The translations under genes were made by a program, and so were the position numbers. A stretch of 64,000 nucleotides of DNA, from contig NZ_CP026730.1 in the NCBI RefSeq assembly GCF_003369795.1, positions 2,108,001 through 2,172,000 on the forward strand. The letters run 5' to 3'. The notes below the pieces were generated by a model. The model saw only the letters and a program-made list of their open reading frames with translations, ran no database searches and was not told the DNA's origin. This DNA comes from Streptomyces sp. CB09001. GTDB taxonomy: Bacteria > Actinomycetota > Actinomycetes > Streptomycetales > Streptomycetaceae. Shown here in pieces: positions 26,451 to 36,204 of this stretch. The stretch's first letter is position 1, and every line of letters begins with the position of its first letter.

Positions 26451-27452
26451 ATGGACATACCTCCGCTCGCCGAAGTGCGCCGTCGCACTGAGAAGAAGCG
26501 GGACGCCTGGTGGACCGTCCTCCTCGTCGATCCGGTGGCCACGCCGCTGGTGCGCTGGACGGCCAAGTGGACCAGGGTCACGCCGAACCAGATCACGTGG
26601 GCGGCGCTCGTGCTCGGCATAGGTGCGGCGGCCTGCTTCGCCCAGGGTGAGTGGCTGTGGCTGGCCATCGGCGCGGCCGTGTACCACGTCAGCTTCATCC
26701 TGGACTGCATGGACGGGAAGCTGGCCCGTCTCACCGGGAACGGCTCCGAGTTCGGCGCGTGGCTCGACTACGTCTTCGACCGCATCCGGGTCCTCATCTG
26801 CGCCATCGCCCTCATGAGCGGCCAGTACGAGCGTACCGGTGAGGTGGCCTACGTCTGGCTGGCGCTGGTCGTCGTGTTCCTGGACGCGCTCCGCTACATC
26901 GACGCGCTGCAGATCTTCAAGGTGCGCCAGGGCATGCGGGCCAAGCTCCGGCAGGCCGCCGAAGAGGTCGCCGAGGTGACCCAGGCCCCCGCGCCGCAGC
27001 AGGGCCTGGCCGAGCGCATCGCCGCCGAGGCCAGGGACGAGCCCGCCGGCTTCGAGGCCGTCGAGGAGGACAAGGCCGACAGCGGCCCGGCCGACGACAA
27101 GTCCGACGTCCCGGCGCTGGGCGTCGTCACGCAGCAGTCGTTCCTCCGCCGCTTCACGCAGTACGCGAGGATCCGCGACTTCCTGATCAACCACCGCATC
27201 CGCACCCACCTGGTCAGCGGCATCGAGTTCCAGATGGCGGTGTTCATCATCGGCCCGCTCGTGGGCGCGATCATGGGCGTGACCATCGTGGCCGGTGCGC
27301 TGCTGGTGCTGTTCGAGCTGGCCATCATCTACAAGCTGATGCTGTCGACCCGCGACTTCGAGCGCGCGATGGCCTCCTACAACCGCATTCTGGCCGACCA
27401 CGCGGCCACCGAGCCGGAGCAGGTCGCGGTGAGGGCCCCGGCCGGCGCCTGA
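26451..27452 (+). CDS. CDP-alcohol phosphatidyltransferase family protein
   Basis: 333 aa. The signature D-x2-D-G-x2-A-R-x8-G-x3-D-x3-D is complete: DCMDGKLARLTG followed by EFGAWLDYVFD. About six membrane helices flank it, and a charged cytoplasmic insert rich in Glu/Ala (about 165-235) is larger than in phosphatidylglycerophosphate synthases. Such enzymes swap CMP on CDP-linked donors for an alcohol; targets include phospholipids and polyol phosphates. Among glycopolymer genes it could make a lipid anchor or phospho-alditol linker. The start could be an in-frame GTG at 26364, as SD evidence is weak for both. Confidence 0.85.
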   Translation: MDIPPLAEVRRRTEKKRDAWWTVLLVDPVATPLVRWTAKWTRVTPNQITWAALVLGIGAAACFAQGEWLWLAIGAAVYHVSFILDCMDGKLARLTGNGSEFGAWLDYVFDRIRVLICAIALMSGQYERTGEVAYVWLALVVVFLDALRYIDALQIFKVRQGMRAKLRQAAEEVAEVTQAPAPQQGLAERIAAEARDEPAGFEAVEEDKADSGPADDKSDVPALGVVTQQSFLRRFTQYARIRDFLINHRIRTHLVSGIEFQMAVFIIGPLVGAIMGVTIVAGALLVLFELAIIYKLMLSTRDFERAMASYNRILADHAATEPEQVAVRAPAGA

Positions 27453-27480
27453 CGTCCACCTCCCGCACCAGAACGCCGCC

Positions 27481-27513
27481 GCGCCGGTCTCCCAGCACCC
27501 CGGAGACCGGCGC
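27481..27513 (+). terminator. terminator hairpin after the CDP-alcohol transferase
   Basis: GCGCCGGTCTCC at 27481-27492 and GGAGACCGGCGC at 27502-27513 form a perfect 12-bp stem with a 9-nt loop, 28 nt past the stop codon and before the next plus-strand gene. Confidence 0.7.
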
Positions 27514-27570
27514 CGGTGTGTTTCCGGGCCCGGCGCCCCACTCCCCCGCACCCCAGTACTGGAGCCCCCG

Positions 27571-28959
27571 GTGACGGACCAGCGCTCGTACGACGTCGCA
27601 CTCGTCGTGCCCTGTTTCGACGTGGCGGAGCATCTGCCGTCCTTCCTGGCGTCGGTCGCCGCCCTCGACCGCTTCGACCGCACCCAGGTGATCCTGGTCG
27701 ACGACGGGTCGACGGACGGCACCCGCGAGCTGCTCGCCTCGTTCGCCGGCCGGCATCCGCACGTGCGGCTGGTCACCCAGCCCAACCGGGGCCCCGGGGC
27801 CGCCCGCAACCGCGGTCTGCGCGAGGTCCGCGCCGCTCACGTCGCCTTCGCCGACGCCGACGACATGCTGGTGCCGGACGGGCTCTCGGCCATGCTGGCC
27901 TCCGCCCGGCGCAACGACGCCGACCTGGTCGTGGCGGACTTCACCAATGTGCCGCTGCGCCCGTACGGCCGCTGGAAGCGCTGTTTCGGCGCCGGTGACC
28001 GGTGTGTCGAGAACATCGCCGACCAGCCGGACCTGGTGTTCTCGGCGAGCGTGTGGAACAAGCTGTTCTCCGTGCCGTTCCTGCGGCGCACCGGGGCCGC
28101 CTTCCCGGAGGGCGTCCTCTTCGAGGATGCCTGGTTCAGCATCCCGGCCCTGCTCTCGGCCCGGCGCGTGAACCTGCTCGACCGCTCCGTCTACGTGTAC
28201 CGGCAGCGCGGCGACGGCTCCTCGATCATGGACTCGCTGCGGCGGAACGCGGACAACTACCGGGACCATCTCGACCTCAACCTGCACCTGCTCGACCTGG
28301 GCACGCGGCACGGCCCCGAGGTGCGGCGGCTGATGGAGCGCTACGCGGCCTTCACCTATCTCGGCTTCCTCAGGAGGCTGCCCGAGGCACCGCCCGAACT
28401 CGACGTCGCGGCGCTGCTGCCCGACCTGCACCGGCTCTACCGGGGCATCCGCGACGACGTACTGCGGGAGTTCGTCACCAGCCGCCGGGACGCCGCGCTG
28501 CAGACGGCGGCGAAGACGGGCGCCCTCGGCGACCGGCTTGCCGCTCCCCGGCCGCCGCTGCCCGAGGGGGACCGCCCGGCCGACGGCGAGTGGCGGGAGC
28601 TGCCGCTCAACCCCGCCGTCACCGTCCACGACGACCCGCCCCGCTACCGGGTGGCCGGCGACCGCGTCGAACTCGCCGGTACGGTCGCCACCGCCGACGG
28701 CCGCGGGTTCGGGTCGCGCTGGACCTCCAGTACGACGCCCGTCAGCGCCGTACTGGACACGGCGGTCAGCCCGGCGCGCACGCACCGCGGTGTCGCGCTG
28801 CTCCAGACGCTGCCGGCGTCCACGCTGAACGTGGCCACGCTGCGGATCTCCGAGGGCGGCGTGCTGACGCTGTCGCTGCCGCGCATGGAGGCGCTGCCGG
28901 GCTGGGTCGACCTGTCGGCGATGACGTGGCCGCTGCCGGAGCGGGCGCCGACCGGCTGA
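27571..28959 (+). CDS. GT2 family glycosyltransferase
   Basis: 462 aa, GTG start. Residues about 7-110 carry the GT-A core: ALVVPCFDVAEHLPSFL, ILVDDGSTDGTREL, NRGPGAARNRGLRE and the metal motif FADADDML. Residues about 130-260 resemble the acceptor region of the GT2 domains in the neighbouring fusion proteins (WNKLFSVPFLRRTGAAFPEG, FEDAWFSIP, YVYRQRGDGSSIMDSL). The last 150 residues are unassigned and beta-rich. There is no TagF domain. It probably adds a sugar to the same glycopolymer. Confidence 0.86.
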   Translation: MTDQRSYDVALVVPCFDVAEHLPSFLASVAALDRFDRTQVILVDDGSTDGTRELLASFAGRHPHVRLVTQPNRGPGAARNRGLREVRAAHVAFADADDMLVPDGLSAMLASARRNDADLVVADFTNVPLRPYGRWKRCFGAGDRCVENIADQPDLVFSASVWNKLFSVPFLRRTGAAFPEGVLFEDAWFSIPALLSARRVNLLDRSVYVYRQRGDGSSIMDSLRRNADNYRDHLDLNLHLLDLGTRHGPEVRRLMERYAAFTYLGFLRRLPEAPPELDVAALLPDLHRLYRGIRDDVLREFVTSRRDAALQTAAKTGALGDRLAAPRPPLPEGDRPADGEWRELPLNPAVTVHDDPPRYRVAGDRVELAGTVATADGRGFGSRWTSSTTPVSAVLDTAVSPARTHRGVALLQTLPASTLNVATLRISEGGVLTLSLPRMEALPGWVDLSAMTWPLPERAPTG

Positions 28960-28984
28960 GCGGCGGGGGCGGCCGAGCGGTCCG

Positions 28985-30427
28985 CTACGACGCGAAGGGG
29001 TCGAACCCTTCGTACTCGCCGTCCGCCTCGTCACGCTCGACCTGCCGGTCCCGGCGTCGCTGGGCGGCCGGGCGGGGCGCCTCGAAGCGGTGGTCCTCGC
29101 CGCGCCGGCCGAGCATCTCGGCGCCCGCCGTGACCGAGGGCTCCCAGTCGAAGACGACCGCGTTGTCCTCGGGGCCGATGGCCACGCCGTCGCCGTTGCG
29201 CGCGCCCGCCTTCATCAACTTCTCCTCGACGCCGAGACGGTTGAGCCGGTCGGAGAGGTAGCCGACGGCCTCGTCGTTGTTGAAGTCGGTCTGGCGCACC
29301 CAGCGTTCGGGCTTCTCGCCGCGCACCCGGAACAGGCCGTCCTCCTCGCGGACGACGGTGAAGCCCGCGTCGTCCACGGCCTTGGGCCGGATGACGATGC
29401 GCGTGGCCTCCTCCTTCGGCCGGGCGGCACGGGCCGTGGCGACCAGTTCGGCCAGCGCGAAGGACAGCTCCCTGAGGCCCATGTGGGCCACGGCCGACAC
29501 CTCGAAGACCCGGTAGCCGCGCGTCTCCAGGTCCGGCCGGACCATCTCGGCGAGGTCCTTGCCGTCGGGCACGTCGATCTTGTTGAGGACGACGATCCGC
29601 GGCCGGTTGTCCAGGCCGCCGTACTCGCGCAGCTCGGCCTCGATGACGTCCAGGTCGGAGAGCGGGTCGCGCTCGGACTCCAGCGTCGCCGTGTCCAGGA
29701 CGTGCACCAGCACGCTGCACCGCTCCACGTGCCGCAGGAACTCCAGGCCCAGGCCCTTGCCCTGGCTGGCGCCGGGGATGAGACCGGGGACGTCGGCGAC
29801 GGTGTACACGGTCTCGCCCGCCGTCACCACGCCCAGGTTCGGGACGAGCGTCGTGAAGGGGTAGTCGGCGATCTTCGGCTTGGCCGCGCTCAGCACGGAG
29901 ATCAGCGAGGACTTGCCGGCGCTCGGGTAGCCGACCAGCGCCACGTCGGCGACGGTCTTCAGCTCCAGGTGGATGTCCTGGAGGTCACCGGGCACACCGA
30001 GCAGCGCGAAGCCGGGGGCCTTGCGGCGCGCGGAGGCCAGCGCCGCGTTGCCGAGACCGCCCCGGCCGCCCTGCGCGGCGACGTAGGAGGTGCCGTGGCC
30101 GACCAGGTCGGCGAGCACGTTGCCCGCGCCGTCGAGGACCACGGTGCCGTCGGGCACGGGCAGCACCAGGTCCTGGCCGTCCTTGCCGGAGCGGTTGCCG
30201 CCCTCGCCGGGCTTGCCGTTGGTGGCCTTGCGGTGCGGGGAGTGGTGGTAGTCGAGGAGCGTGGTCACCGACTGGTCGACGGTGAGAATCACGTCGCCGC
30301 CCCGGCCGCCGTTGCCGCCGTCCGGGCCGCCGAGCGGCTTGAACTTCTCACGGTGGACGGAGGCACAGCCGTGGCCTCCGTTACCCGCGGCGACGTGCAG
30401 TTCGACGCGGTCCACGAAGGTGGTCAT
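28985..30427 (-). CDS. obg: GTPase Obg (CgtA)
   Basis: 480 aa; ATG at 30427 with GGAGG 8 nt upstream. The glycine-rich Obg fold comes first ([23 protein letters not shown]), then the G domain with [11 protein letters not shown] (G1), DVPGLIPGA (G3) and LNKIDV (G4), then the OCT domain ([19 protein letters not shown]) and a short charged tail. Obg is an essential GTPase acting on the 50S subunit; in Streptomyces it is linked to the onset of differentiation. It follows rplU-rpmA, the standard order. Confidence 0.97.
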   Translation of the reverse strand: MTTFVDRVELHVAAGNGGHGCASVHREKFKPLGGPDGGNGGRGGDVILTVDQSVTTLLDYHHSPHRKATNGKPGEGGNRSGKDGQDLVLPVPDGTVVLDGAGNVLADLVGHGTSYVAAQGGRGGLGNAALASARRKAPGFALLGVPGDLQDIHLELKTVADVALVGYPSAGKSSLISVLSAAKPKIADYPFTTLVPNLGVVTAGETVYTVADVPGLIPGASQGKGLGLEFLRHVERCSVLVHVLDTATLESERDPLSDLDVIEAELREYGGLDNRPRIVVLNKIDVPDGKDLAEMVRPDLETRGYRVFEVSAVAHMGLRELSFALAELVATARAARPKEEATRIVIRPKAVDDAGFTVVREEDGLFRVRGEKPERWVRQTDFNNDEAVGYLSDRLNRLGVEEKLMKAGARNGDGVAIGPEDNAVVFDWEPSVTAGAEMLGRRGEDHRFEAPRPAAQRRRDRQVERDEADGEYEGFDPFAS

Positions 30428-30484
30428 GGGATGTGCCTCCAGTTACTGCCTACTGCGGGAATGTCTCTTGGTCAACACGCGAAA

Positions 30485-30521
30485 GGCGGACCCGCTTCCC
30501 CTCGGGGAAGTGAGGCCCGCC
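30485..30521 (-). terminator. hairpin between rpmA and obg (attenuator or terminator)
   Basis: GGCGGACCCGCTTCCCC and GGGGAAGTGAGGCCCGCC form a long stem with a tight TCG loop and one bulge. It lies in the 110-nt gap between rpmA and obg, where it could lower read-through from the strongly expressed ribosomal genes into obg. Confidence 0.65.
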
Positions 30522-30537
30522 TCGCGAAAGTGTCCGG

Positions 30538-30792
30538 TCAGGCGACCGGAACGATGTTCACGACCTTGCGGCCACGGTGGGTGCCGAACTGCACCGCACC
30601 GGCCTGCAGCGCGAACAGCGTGTCGTCGCCACCACGGCCGACGCCGGCGCCCGGGTGGAAGTGGGTGCCACGCTGACGGACCAGGATCTCACCCGCGTTG
30701 ACGGCCTGACCGCCGAAGCGCTTCACGCCGAGCCGCTGGGCATTCGAGTCGCGACCGTTCCGGGTGGACGATGCGCCCTTCTTGTGTGCCAT
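30538..30792 (-). CDS. rpmA: 50S ribosomal protein L27
   Basis: 84 aa, full length. [20 protein letters not shown] and [18 protein letters not shown] are the hallmark L27 sequences; the N-terminal Ala-His-Lys-Lys reaches the peptidyl-transferase centre. It lies 14 nt after rplU on the same strand, with GAGGAG before the start. Confidence 0.98.
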   Translation of the reverse strand: MAHKKGASSTRNGRDSNAQRLGVKRFGGQAVNAGEILVRQRGTHFHPGAGVGRGGDDTLFALQAGAVQFGTHRGRKVVNIVPVA

Positions 30793-30806
30793 GTCTCCTC
30801 AGTCCC

Positions 30807-31127
30807 TTACTTCGCAGCCGCGGGGATCTCAGTGACCTTGATCGCCGTGTACTGCTGGCGGTGGCCCTGACGACGGCGGTAGCCGGTCTTGTTCTTGTAG
30901 CGCAGAATGTCGATCTTCTGGCCCTTGTGGTGGTCCACGACCTCGGCCTGGACCTTGATGCCGGCCAGCACCCACGGGTCGCTGGTCACAGCGTCGCCGT
31001 CGACGACGAGCAGGGTCGAGAGCTCGACCGTGTCGCCGACCTGGGCGGTGGAAATCTTGTCAACCTCAACGATGTCGCCGACAGCAACCTTGTGCTGGCG
31101 ACCACCGCTGCGCACGATGGCGTACAC
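30807..31127 (-). CDS. rplU: 50S ribosomal protein L21
   Basis: 106 aa from the GTG at 31127 ([14 protein letters not shown]), where L21 sequence begins; the frame is open 48 codons further but not family-like. [16 protein letters not shown] and [18 protein letters not shown] blocks are conserved. First gene of the rplU-rpmA-obg unit. The 190 bp upstream (31128-31317) contains no gene and should hold its promoter and leader. Confidence 0.97.
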   Translation of the reverse strand: MYAIVRSGGRQHKVAVGDIVEVDKISTAQVGDTVELSTLLVVDGDAVTSDPWVLAGIKVQAEVVDHHKGQKIDILRYKNKTGYRRRQGHRQQYTAIKVTEIPAAAK

Positions 31128-31317
31128 GCGGATCTCACTCTCTCGCTCGGAACGGCACCCCCGCAGTCCAGCCACCCGGTGACACACGGACAGCCTCTCC
31201 CGGCCGGGGCCCACGAGGGCCCGCATCCGGAAGGAAAGAGGTTTACGGGGATGTGACGTGTCAGTCGACACGCCGACGATCCAGGTTACGGGGCCCGGCC
31301 AGAGCGGTCAAACCGGG

Positions 31318-31806
31318 TCAGCCGCAGGGGACGTACTGGCCATCGGCCGTCGCGGCGGTCACCCTGGTGAGCGTGAGCTCCACCGTGGCGCTGCTGGTGC
31401 GCCAACAGTTGCCCACCTGCACCGTGGGCGCGTAGCACCCCGCGGTCCTCCCCTCCGCGAGGTTGGTGGGCGCACACCAGACGTCACCACCGAGCTGGGA
31501 CTCGAAGATCACTCTTCCCTTGCTGAGGTACTGGTCGGACGTCCCCGCGTTCTGGACGACGAGCACCGCCTGCGCCCCGCCGGAGCTGTTGGTCACGATG
31601 CATGCCTTGAGCTTGATGTGTGACCTGTCGTTGTGGCCTATGTACGCTCCGCAGCTCCAGTTCGAGTTCGTGGAGACAGGCTTCCACTTCACGGTGTCGC
31701 TGGCCTGGGCCGGTGAGGCGGAGAACAGGACGATCGCCAGTAGGGCGGTCAGCAGAGCGGACAGGTTGCGGCGCGTCAGCGCACCCTTCTCGATGGTCAT
31801 GATCAT
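31318..31806 (-). CDS. small secreted cysteine-rich protein
   Basis: About 160 aa from the ATG at 31806; ATG at 31800 or a GTG at 31830 are alternatives. A Sec signal is clear: basic KGALTRRN, hydrophobic LLTALLAIVLF, then SASPAQA with cleavage after the last Ala. The mature part of roughly 125 residues has six cysteines, suggesting three disulfides, and a beta-rich pattern ending in VPCG. No family was recognised. It stands alone between the rplU promoter and the divergent acetyltransferase. Confidence 0.75.
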   Translation of the reverse strand: MIMTIEKGALTRRNLSALLTALLAIVLFSASPAQASDTVKWKPVSTNSNWSCGAYIGHNDRSHIKLKACIVTNSSGGAQAVLVVQNAGTSDQYLSKGRVIFESQLGGDVWCAPTNLAEGRTAGCYAPTVQVGNCWRTSSATVELTLTRVTAATADGQYVPCG

Positions 31807-31971
31807 GAGGTTTATACGGGGGTACGTCACCCGTCCGCCCTTTGGATTATTTGGCCGCCTGTGGATGGGCTTTGGCCAAAACCGACCTGCTCGACACCGG
31901 AGACGGGCGGCCTGCCCACCCCCCGTATGCTCGGCAGCCGTAGCGGGACAGTGGACGGAAGGCGAACAAGA

Positions 31972-32568
31972 GTGAACTACAGGGTCCAGCCCAGTGCGCA
32001 GGTGGACGCGAGTGCCGAGATAGGGACGGGCAGCAGCGTCTGGGACCTCGCGCAGATCCGCGAGCAGGCCCGCCTGGGCGAGGGCTGCGTCGTGGGGCGC
32101 GGCGCCTACATCGGCACCGGCGTGCGCATGGGCGACAACGTCAAGGTGCAGAACTACGCCCTGGTGTACGAGCCGGCCGAGCTGGGCGACGGCGTCTTCG
32201 TCGGTCCTGCCGCCGTGTTCACCAACGACCACAACCCCCGTTCCGTCGACCCGGAGGGCCGGCAGAAGCGGGGCGGCGACTGGGAGGCCGTCGGCGTCAC
32301 GGTGGCCGAGGGGGCGTCCGTCGGGGCCCGGTCGGTGTGCGTCGCCCCGGTCCGCGTGGGCCGCTGGGCCATGGTCGCCGCCGGTGCGGTCGTGACCAAG
32401 GACGTGCCCGACTTCGCCCTGGTGATGGGCGTGCCGGCGCGGCAGACCGGCTGGGTGGGGCGCGCCGGGCACAAGCTCGTGCAGAAGGAGTCCGGGGTGT
32501 GGCAGTGCCCGGAGTCCGGCGCGCTGTACGACGAGACGGACGGCGTCCTCACCGAGCGCGACGCCTGA
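31972..32568 (+). CDS. WbpD-like hexapeptide N-acetyltransferase
   Basis: 198 aa, GTG at 31972 with GGAAGG upstream. Left-handed beta-helix hexapeptide repeats run from residue about 8 to 140 (AQVDASAEIGTGSSVWD, VKVQNYALVYEPAELGDGV, VTVAEGASVGARSVCVAPV). VFTNDHNPR carries the catalytic-type His/Asn-Asp block seen in WbpD/WlbB, which acetylates the 3-amino group of UDP-2-acetamido-3-amino-2,3-dideoxy-glucuronate. The C-terminal 35 residues have CPESG like other family members. It faces the minus-strand genes for the other three pathway steps across a strong terminator. Confidence 0.85.
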   Translation: MNYRVQPSAQVDASAEIGTGSSVWDLAQIREQARLGEGCVVGRGAYIGTGVRMGDNVKVQNYALVYEPAELGDGVFVGPAAVFTNDHNPRSVDPEGRQKRGGDWEAVGVTVAEGASVGARSVCVAPVRVGRWAMVAAGAVVTKDVPDFALVMGVPARQTGWVGRAGHKLVQKESGVWQCPESGALYDETDGVLTERDA

Positions 32569-32586
32569 CGCGCGCGGACGTACATG

Positions 32587-32633
32587 AGCGGCCCGTGGCC
32601 CGCGGAGATTCCTCCCGCGGGCCACGGGCCGCT
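32587..32633. terminator. bidirectional terminator, perfect 19-bp stem
   Basis: The 19-bp arm at 32587-32605 is exactly complementary to 32615-32633, with a 9-nt loop. It sits between the convergent acetyltransferase and glycosyltransferase genes. Confidence 0.82.
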
Positions 32634-32668
32634 TGGCGTCGCCCCTCGGGGCGCACGATCCGCCGACG

Positions 32669-34771
32669 TCAGCCGATCCCGAAGACCCGGTCGAACTCTC
32701 CCCGGACCACCGGCCAGTCCCACGTGGCCAGGGCGTGCTTCTCACTCGCCCGGCAGTGCTGCGACCACGTCTCCTCGTCGGCGGTGACGGCCAGGATCCG
32801 GTCCGCGGCCGCCTCCGGGGTGCTCACCACCCAGTCCGCCGGGTACAGCGTCGAGGCACCGTGCTTCTTCCCGGCGAAGAAGGGCCAGTCGCGGACCACG
32901 GGGACCGCCCCGCTGGCGGCTCCCTCCATCACACCGACGTGGCAGCCCTCACGCACCGAGCTGCTGAGGATGACACCGACGTCCCGGAGGTTGCCGGGCA
33001 CGTCACTGGTGGCACCGCGGCGCTCCACGGCGCCCTGCGCCTCCAGCGGGATCACCTTGCTCCGGAAGTTGCGCTCGTAGGTGCCCGCCGCCTTGCTGGC
33101 CTTGCCGTTCATGTCGCCGCCGATCAGCACCAGCCGGTACCGCTCGTCGCGGCGGCGCAGCTCCCTGATGACCCTCAGCGCCCACAGCGGGTCCTTCGCG
33201 ACCTGCCCGATGCCCACCATGCCCACGGTGAAGCGGGCGTCGGCGCTCTTCGGGAGGGCGAAGCCCGCGAGGTCCATGCCGTTGTCGACGATGTGCGTGC
33301 GCGGCGCGTGCGGCCCGGTGAGCGCCGGGACGGAGTCCAGGGCCAGGTCCCGGACGTGGTCCGCGACGAAGATCAGGTCGTCGACGCGGGAGAAGTCCGT
33401 CAGCCGGGGCCAGTGGGAGAACGCCTCGTAGCTGTGCAGCCGCACCACGATGCGGGCGGTGCCCGGGTCCACCGAGGTGAACAGGGCCGCCGCCGCGGCA
33501 CACCAGTCGATGAAGACCGTGTCGGCCCAGTCGAGGTGCGGGCGCAGATGCTGCTCGGTGGTGAAGCCGTACATGGCGTCACCCCCGAGGCGGTACGCCA
33601 TGAGCCGGCGGCGGTCGCCCGCGAGCCGCTTGATGCCGGGATGGTCGGTGATGTCGAGGAACCGCAGCTCGACGTCCGGGTTGGATGCGTAGTGGTCCCT
33701 GATCAGACCGAGGAAGTTGTCGTTGCCGTCCGTCACGACCAGCAGGCGGCGGGGCCTGCCGGGCTCCGGCTCCGCCACCGGCCGCGCCCGGCCTCGATCC
33801 CCCGCCACGGCGGACGCGGCCGTCGACGCGGCGGTCAGCCGGGCGAACTCCGCCGCGCGCGTGGTCAGCGGGCTCTTGCGCTGATCGATGTGGGCCACCC
33901 GGTGGAAGGCCGTGGCCAGGGCGTGGTTGACGAACTCCGCCGCGCCCTCCGGGTCCTGTGCCTCGTACAGGTGATCGGCGTGGGCCAGGTCCGCCTCCGC
34001 CGAGGCCAGCAGGGTGGCCGGCGTGGAGCCGTTCGCCAGCGCGCGCCGCGTCGCCACCCGCAGCACCTCGGCGCGTGCCCGGGTGTCGCGCAGTCTGCTC
34101 GCCGTCGCGGACGCGGTCGCCAGCGCCGCCTGGTTGCGCTTCGCGCCGAACAGCCCCAGCACCAGGTTGCGGGTCATGTCGACCCTGGTCTTCTCGCTGA
34201 GCGGCAGCAGCGGTACGCGCCGGGCCAGGGCCGAGCCGACCCTGCTGCCCAGCAGCTTCTCGTTGCCCAGGAGCAGAGCGAGGTCCGAGGACCGCTCTTC
34301 GTCCTGCCTGCCGTCCGGCTCGCTGCGCTGCTGCTCGGCGACCGGCGGCCGGGCCGTGCCGTCGCGCAGCGCCCGCGCCGTTCGCTGCGCCGCGGCGAAG
34401 CCCACGCAGGCGTGCGCCGCCGGGTTGAGCCGGGCCAGTTCCCAGGCGCTGTAGTAGGCCTTGCCGTCGACCGCGACGATCACGTCGGCGGCCTTGGCCA
34501 GGCGCAGTACGTCCTGGTCGGCGCCCACGTAGGCCCAGAAGCGTTCGTGCGGGTGGACCTCCAGCGCGTGCGCCCGGGCCCGCCAGTCCAGGTTGGCGCC
34601 GTCCGTCGCCACCCGCCGCACGGTGTCCAGTCCCCAGTCGGCGTCGATGGCGCGCTCGGAGAAGGTGCCGACGAGGTGAACGCGCGCATCGCCCTGCTTC
34701 AGCTCGGCGACGAACGCGGAGAGGGTCTCGGTGCTGGGCGTGCGCCCCACCACGACGAGCACGTCCATCAC
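32669..34771 (-). CDS. GT4-like glycosyltransferase with long N-terminal region, 700 aa
   Basis: The start overlaps the preceding stop (GTG at 34771 or ATG at 34768), so it is coupled to the next transferase. Residues about 355-690 look like a GT-B fold: RRLLVVTDGNDNFLG, IDWCAAAAALF, VVRLHSYEAFSHWP, IVDNGMDLAGF, GMVGIGQVAKDPLWALRVI and VLIGGDMNG, with SSSVREGCHVGVMEGAASG in place of the usual donor-site glutamate pair. Residues 1-340 resemble a second, shorter GT-B-like or helical region that was not identified. Probably transfers the diacetamido-uronic acid or a partner sugar; donor unproven. Confidence 0.75.
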   Translation of the reverse strand: MMDVLVVVGRTPSTETLSAFVAELKQGDARVHLVGTFSERAIDADWGLDTVRRVATDGANLDWRARAHALEVHPHERFWAYVGADQDVLRLAKAADVIVAVDGKAYYSAWELARLNPAAHACVGFAAAQRTARALRDGTARPPVAEQQRSEPDGRQDEERSSDLALLLGNEKLLGSRVGSALARRVPLLPLSEKTRVDMTRNLVLGLFGAKRNQAALATASATASRLRDTRARAEVLRVATRRALANGSTPATLLASAEADLAHADHLYEAQDPEGAAEFVNHALATAFHRVAHIDQRKSPLTTRAAEFARLTAASTAASAVAGDRGRARPVAEPEPGRPRRLLVVTDGNDNFLGLIRDHYASNPDVELRFLDITDHPGIKRLAGDRRRLMAYRLGGDAMYGFTTEQHLRPHLDWADTVFIDWCAAAAALFTSVDPGTARIVVRLHSYEAFSHWPRLTDFSRVDDLIFVADHVRDLALDSVPALTGPHAPRTHIVDNGMDLAGFALPKSADARFTVGMVGIGQVAKDPLWALRVIRELRRRDERYRLVLIGGDMNGKASKAAGTYERNFRSKVIPLEAQGAVERRGATSDVPGNLRDVGVILSSSVREGCHVGVMEGAASGAVPVVRDWPFFAGKKHGASTLYPADWVVSTPEAAADRILAVTADEETWSQHCRASEKHALATWDWPVVRGEFDRVFGIG

Positions 34772-36147
34772 GATTCCACCTTCTCCTTGGTCCCGGAAGC
34801 GGCTCCCGTGACCAGTTCCGTCAGAGCCCGCACCGCGGGCCGCATGAGGGACCCGCGCTCATAGGCCTTGCCGTGCGCTCGGGCGGCGCTGCGCTGCCGG
34901 TCGGTGGCCGAGACGGCGAGGTGGGCGGCACGGCAGAAGGACTCCGTCAGCTTCTCGACGTCGAGCCCGTGGGCACCGGTCCACAGGGGGTGACCGTCCA
35001 GGAGGTAGGACGCGTCGTGCTCCCGTTCGTGCATGGACACGATCGGCAGGCCGGTGCTCATGTACTCGTAGACCTTGCCGGAGGTCATGTGCCGGCCGCC
35101 GAGAATGACCAGCACCAGGGCGTCCCAGCCGCCGTAGACCTCGGACACCTGCGCCTTGGGTACCGGGCCGTCGACCACGACCCCGTCGTCGGCGGCCTGG
35201 CGCAGCAGCTCCATGTGCTTGTTGGCCCCGCGGTTGGCGCCGACCCCGATGTGTCCGCGCACCTCCAGCCGGGCCGAGGCGACCAGCGGGTCACGCAGCC
35301 GTGCGGCCTTCCAGGCCTCCAGGACCTTCTCCAGCAGCCGTACCGAGAAGCTGATCGTGCCCAGGTGACCGAAGACGAGGGGTGCGTCGGCCGGCCGCTG
35401 CCGGACCGGCAGGTCCACGCTGTCGGCGTCGTAGCCGTTGCGTACGACGTGCACGCGGTCGCGGTGCTCGGGGTAGCGGTTGCGGTAGTGCTCGGCGATG
35501 GGGTCGTTGACGCACCAGAAGGACACGGCGTCGGCGATGACCCGCTGTTCCCACTTGCCCGCTTCGGTGTCCCGGGGGAAGGCCTCCACGTCGTCCACGA
35601 CGTCGACGGACCAGCCGTCCCGGAAGTCCACCGCGTAGGGGACGCCGCACTCCTCGTACAGGCGCCGGATGGCGGCCAGTTGCACGTAGGGGACACAGCT
35701 GGCCAGGGAGAGCGTCACCGGGTTCTCGCGGTGGACGCGCAGCGCGGTCTCTTCGAGGTCGTACCGCCAGCCGCCGAAGACGGGGTCGGGGAAGACCGCG
35801 GACGCCTGCTCCCGCATGGTGGTGTGCCACAGCTGCGGGTCGACGGCCCGTTCCCGCGAGAACCGGCGCAGGTCGGTCTCCAGGTCGTCGCGGGACAGCG
35901 GCAGCTTCAGAATGTCGATCCGGGGATCGACGGACTCCATGAGCGTCTCGTCGATGCCACAGTCGCCCAGCCATCCCTCGTCCTCGATGGTGACGACGGT
36001 GACGCGCCATCCCAGCGACACGAACTGGTTGGCCGTCTCCCGCATGCGGAACACACAGCTCTTGGCCGCGGGCGGGAAACCGATGGCGAAATACAGCAGG
36101 TGGGGGCGGTCGTCGGCCGCCTCGGGTCTGGGTTCAGCGGTTGACAA
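34768..36147 (-). CDS. GT4-type glycosyltransferase, 459 aa
   Basis: TTG start at 36147, supported by AGGAAG 6-7 nt upstream. GT-B signs: LLYFAIGFPPAAKSCVFR with a first Rossmann strand, AVDFRDGWSVDVV, HVVRNGYDADSVDLP, LVFGHLGTISFSVRLLEKVL, and HMTSGKVYEYMSTGLPIV, which carries a Lys...Glu pair in the donor-binding helix. Overlaps the downstream 700-aa transferase by 4 nt. In an operon-like run with the sugar-nucleotide dehydrogenase (57 nt gap). Substrate not deducible. Confidence 0.83.
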   Translation of the reverse strand: MSTAEPRPEAADDRPHLLYFAIGFPPAAKSCVFRMRETANQFVSLGWRVTVVTIEDEGWLGDCGIDETLMESVDPRIDILKLPLSRDDLETDLRRFSRERAVDPQLWHTTMREQASAVFPDPVFGGWRYDLEETALRVHRENPVTLSLASCVPYVQLAAIRRLYEECGVPYAVDFRDGWSVDVVDDVEAFPRDTEAGKWEQRVIADAVSFWCVNDPIAEHYRNRYPEHRDRVHVVRNGYDADSVDLPVRQRPADAPLVFGHLGTISFSVRLLEKVLEAWKAARLRDPLVASARLEVRGHIGVGANRGANKHMELLRQAADDGVVVDGPVPKAQVSEVYGGWDALVLVILGGRHMTSGKVYEYMSTGLPIVSMHEREHDASYLLDGHPLWTGAHGLDVEKLTESFCRAAHLAVSATDRQRSAARAHGKAYERGSLMRPAVRALTELVTGAASGTKEKVES

Positions 36148-36204
36148 GAGAGCTTCCTCGGCTGGAGATGTGACGCGTTGGGCGAGTGACCGTGCCGCTT
36201 GGTG

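Noticed and set aside
26412..27809. Long minus-strand frame opposite the CDP-alcohol transferase and others of this kind
   Set aside because: High GC opens spurious frames in the antisense strand; composition is His/Arg/Pro-biased and no SD or family motif is present.
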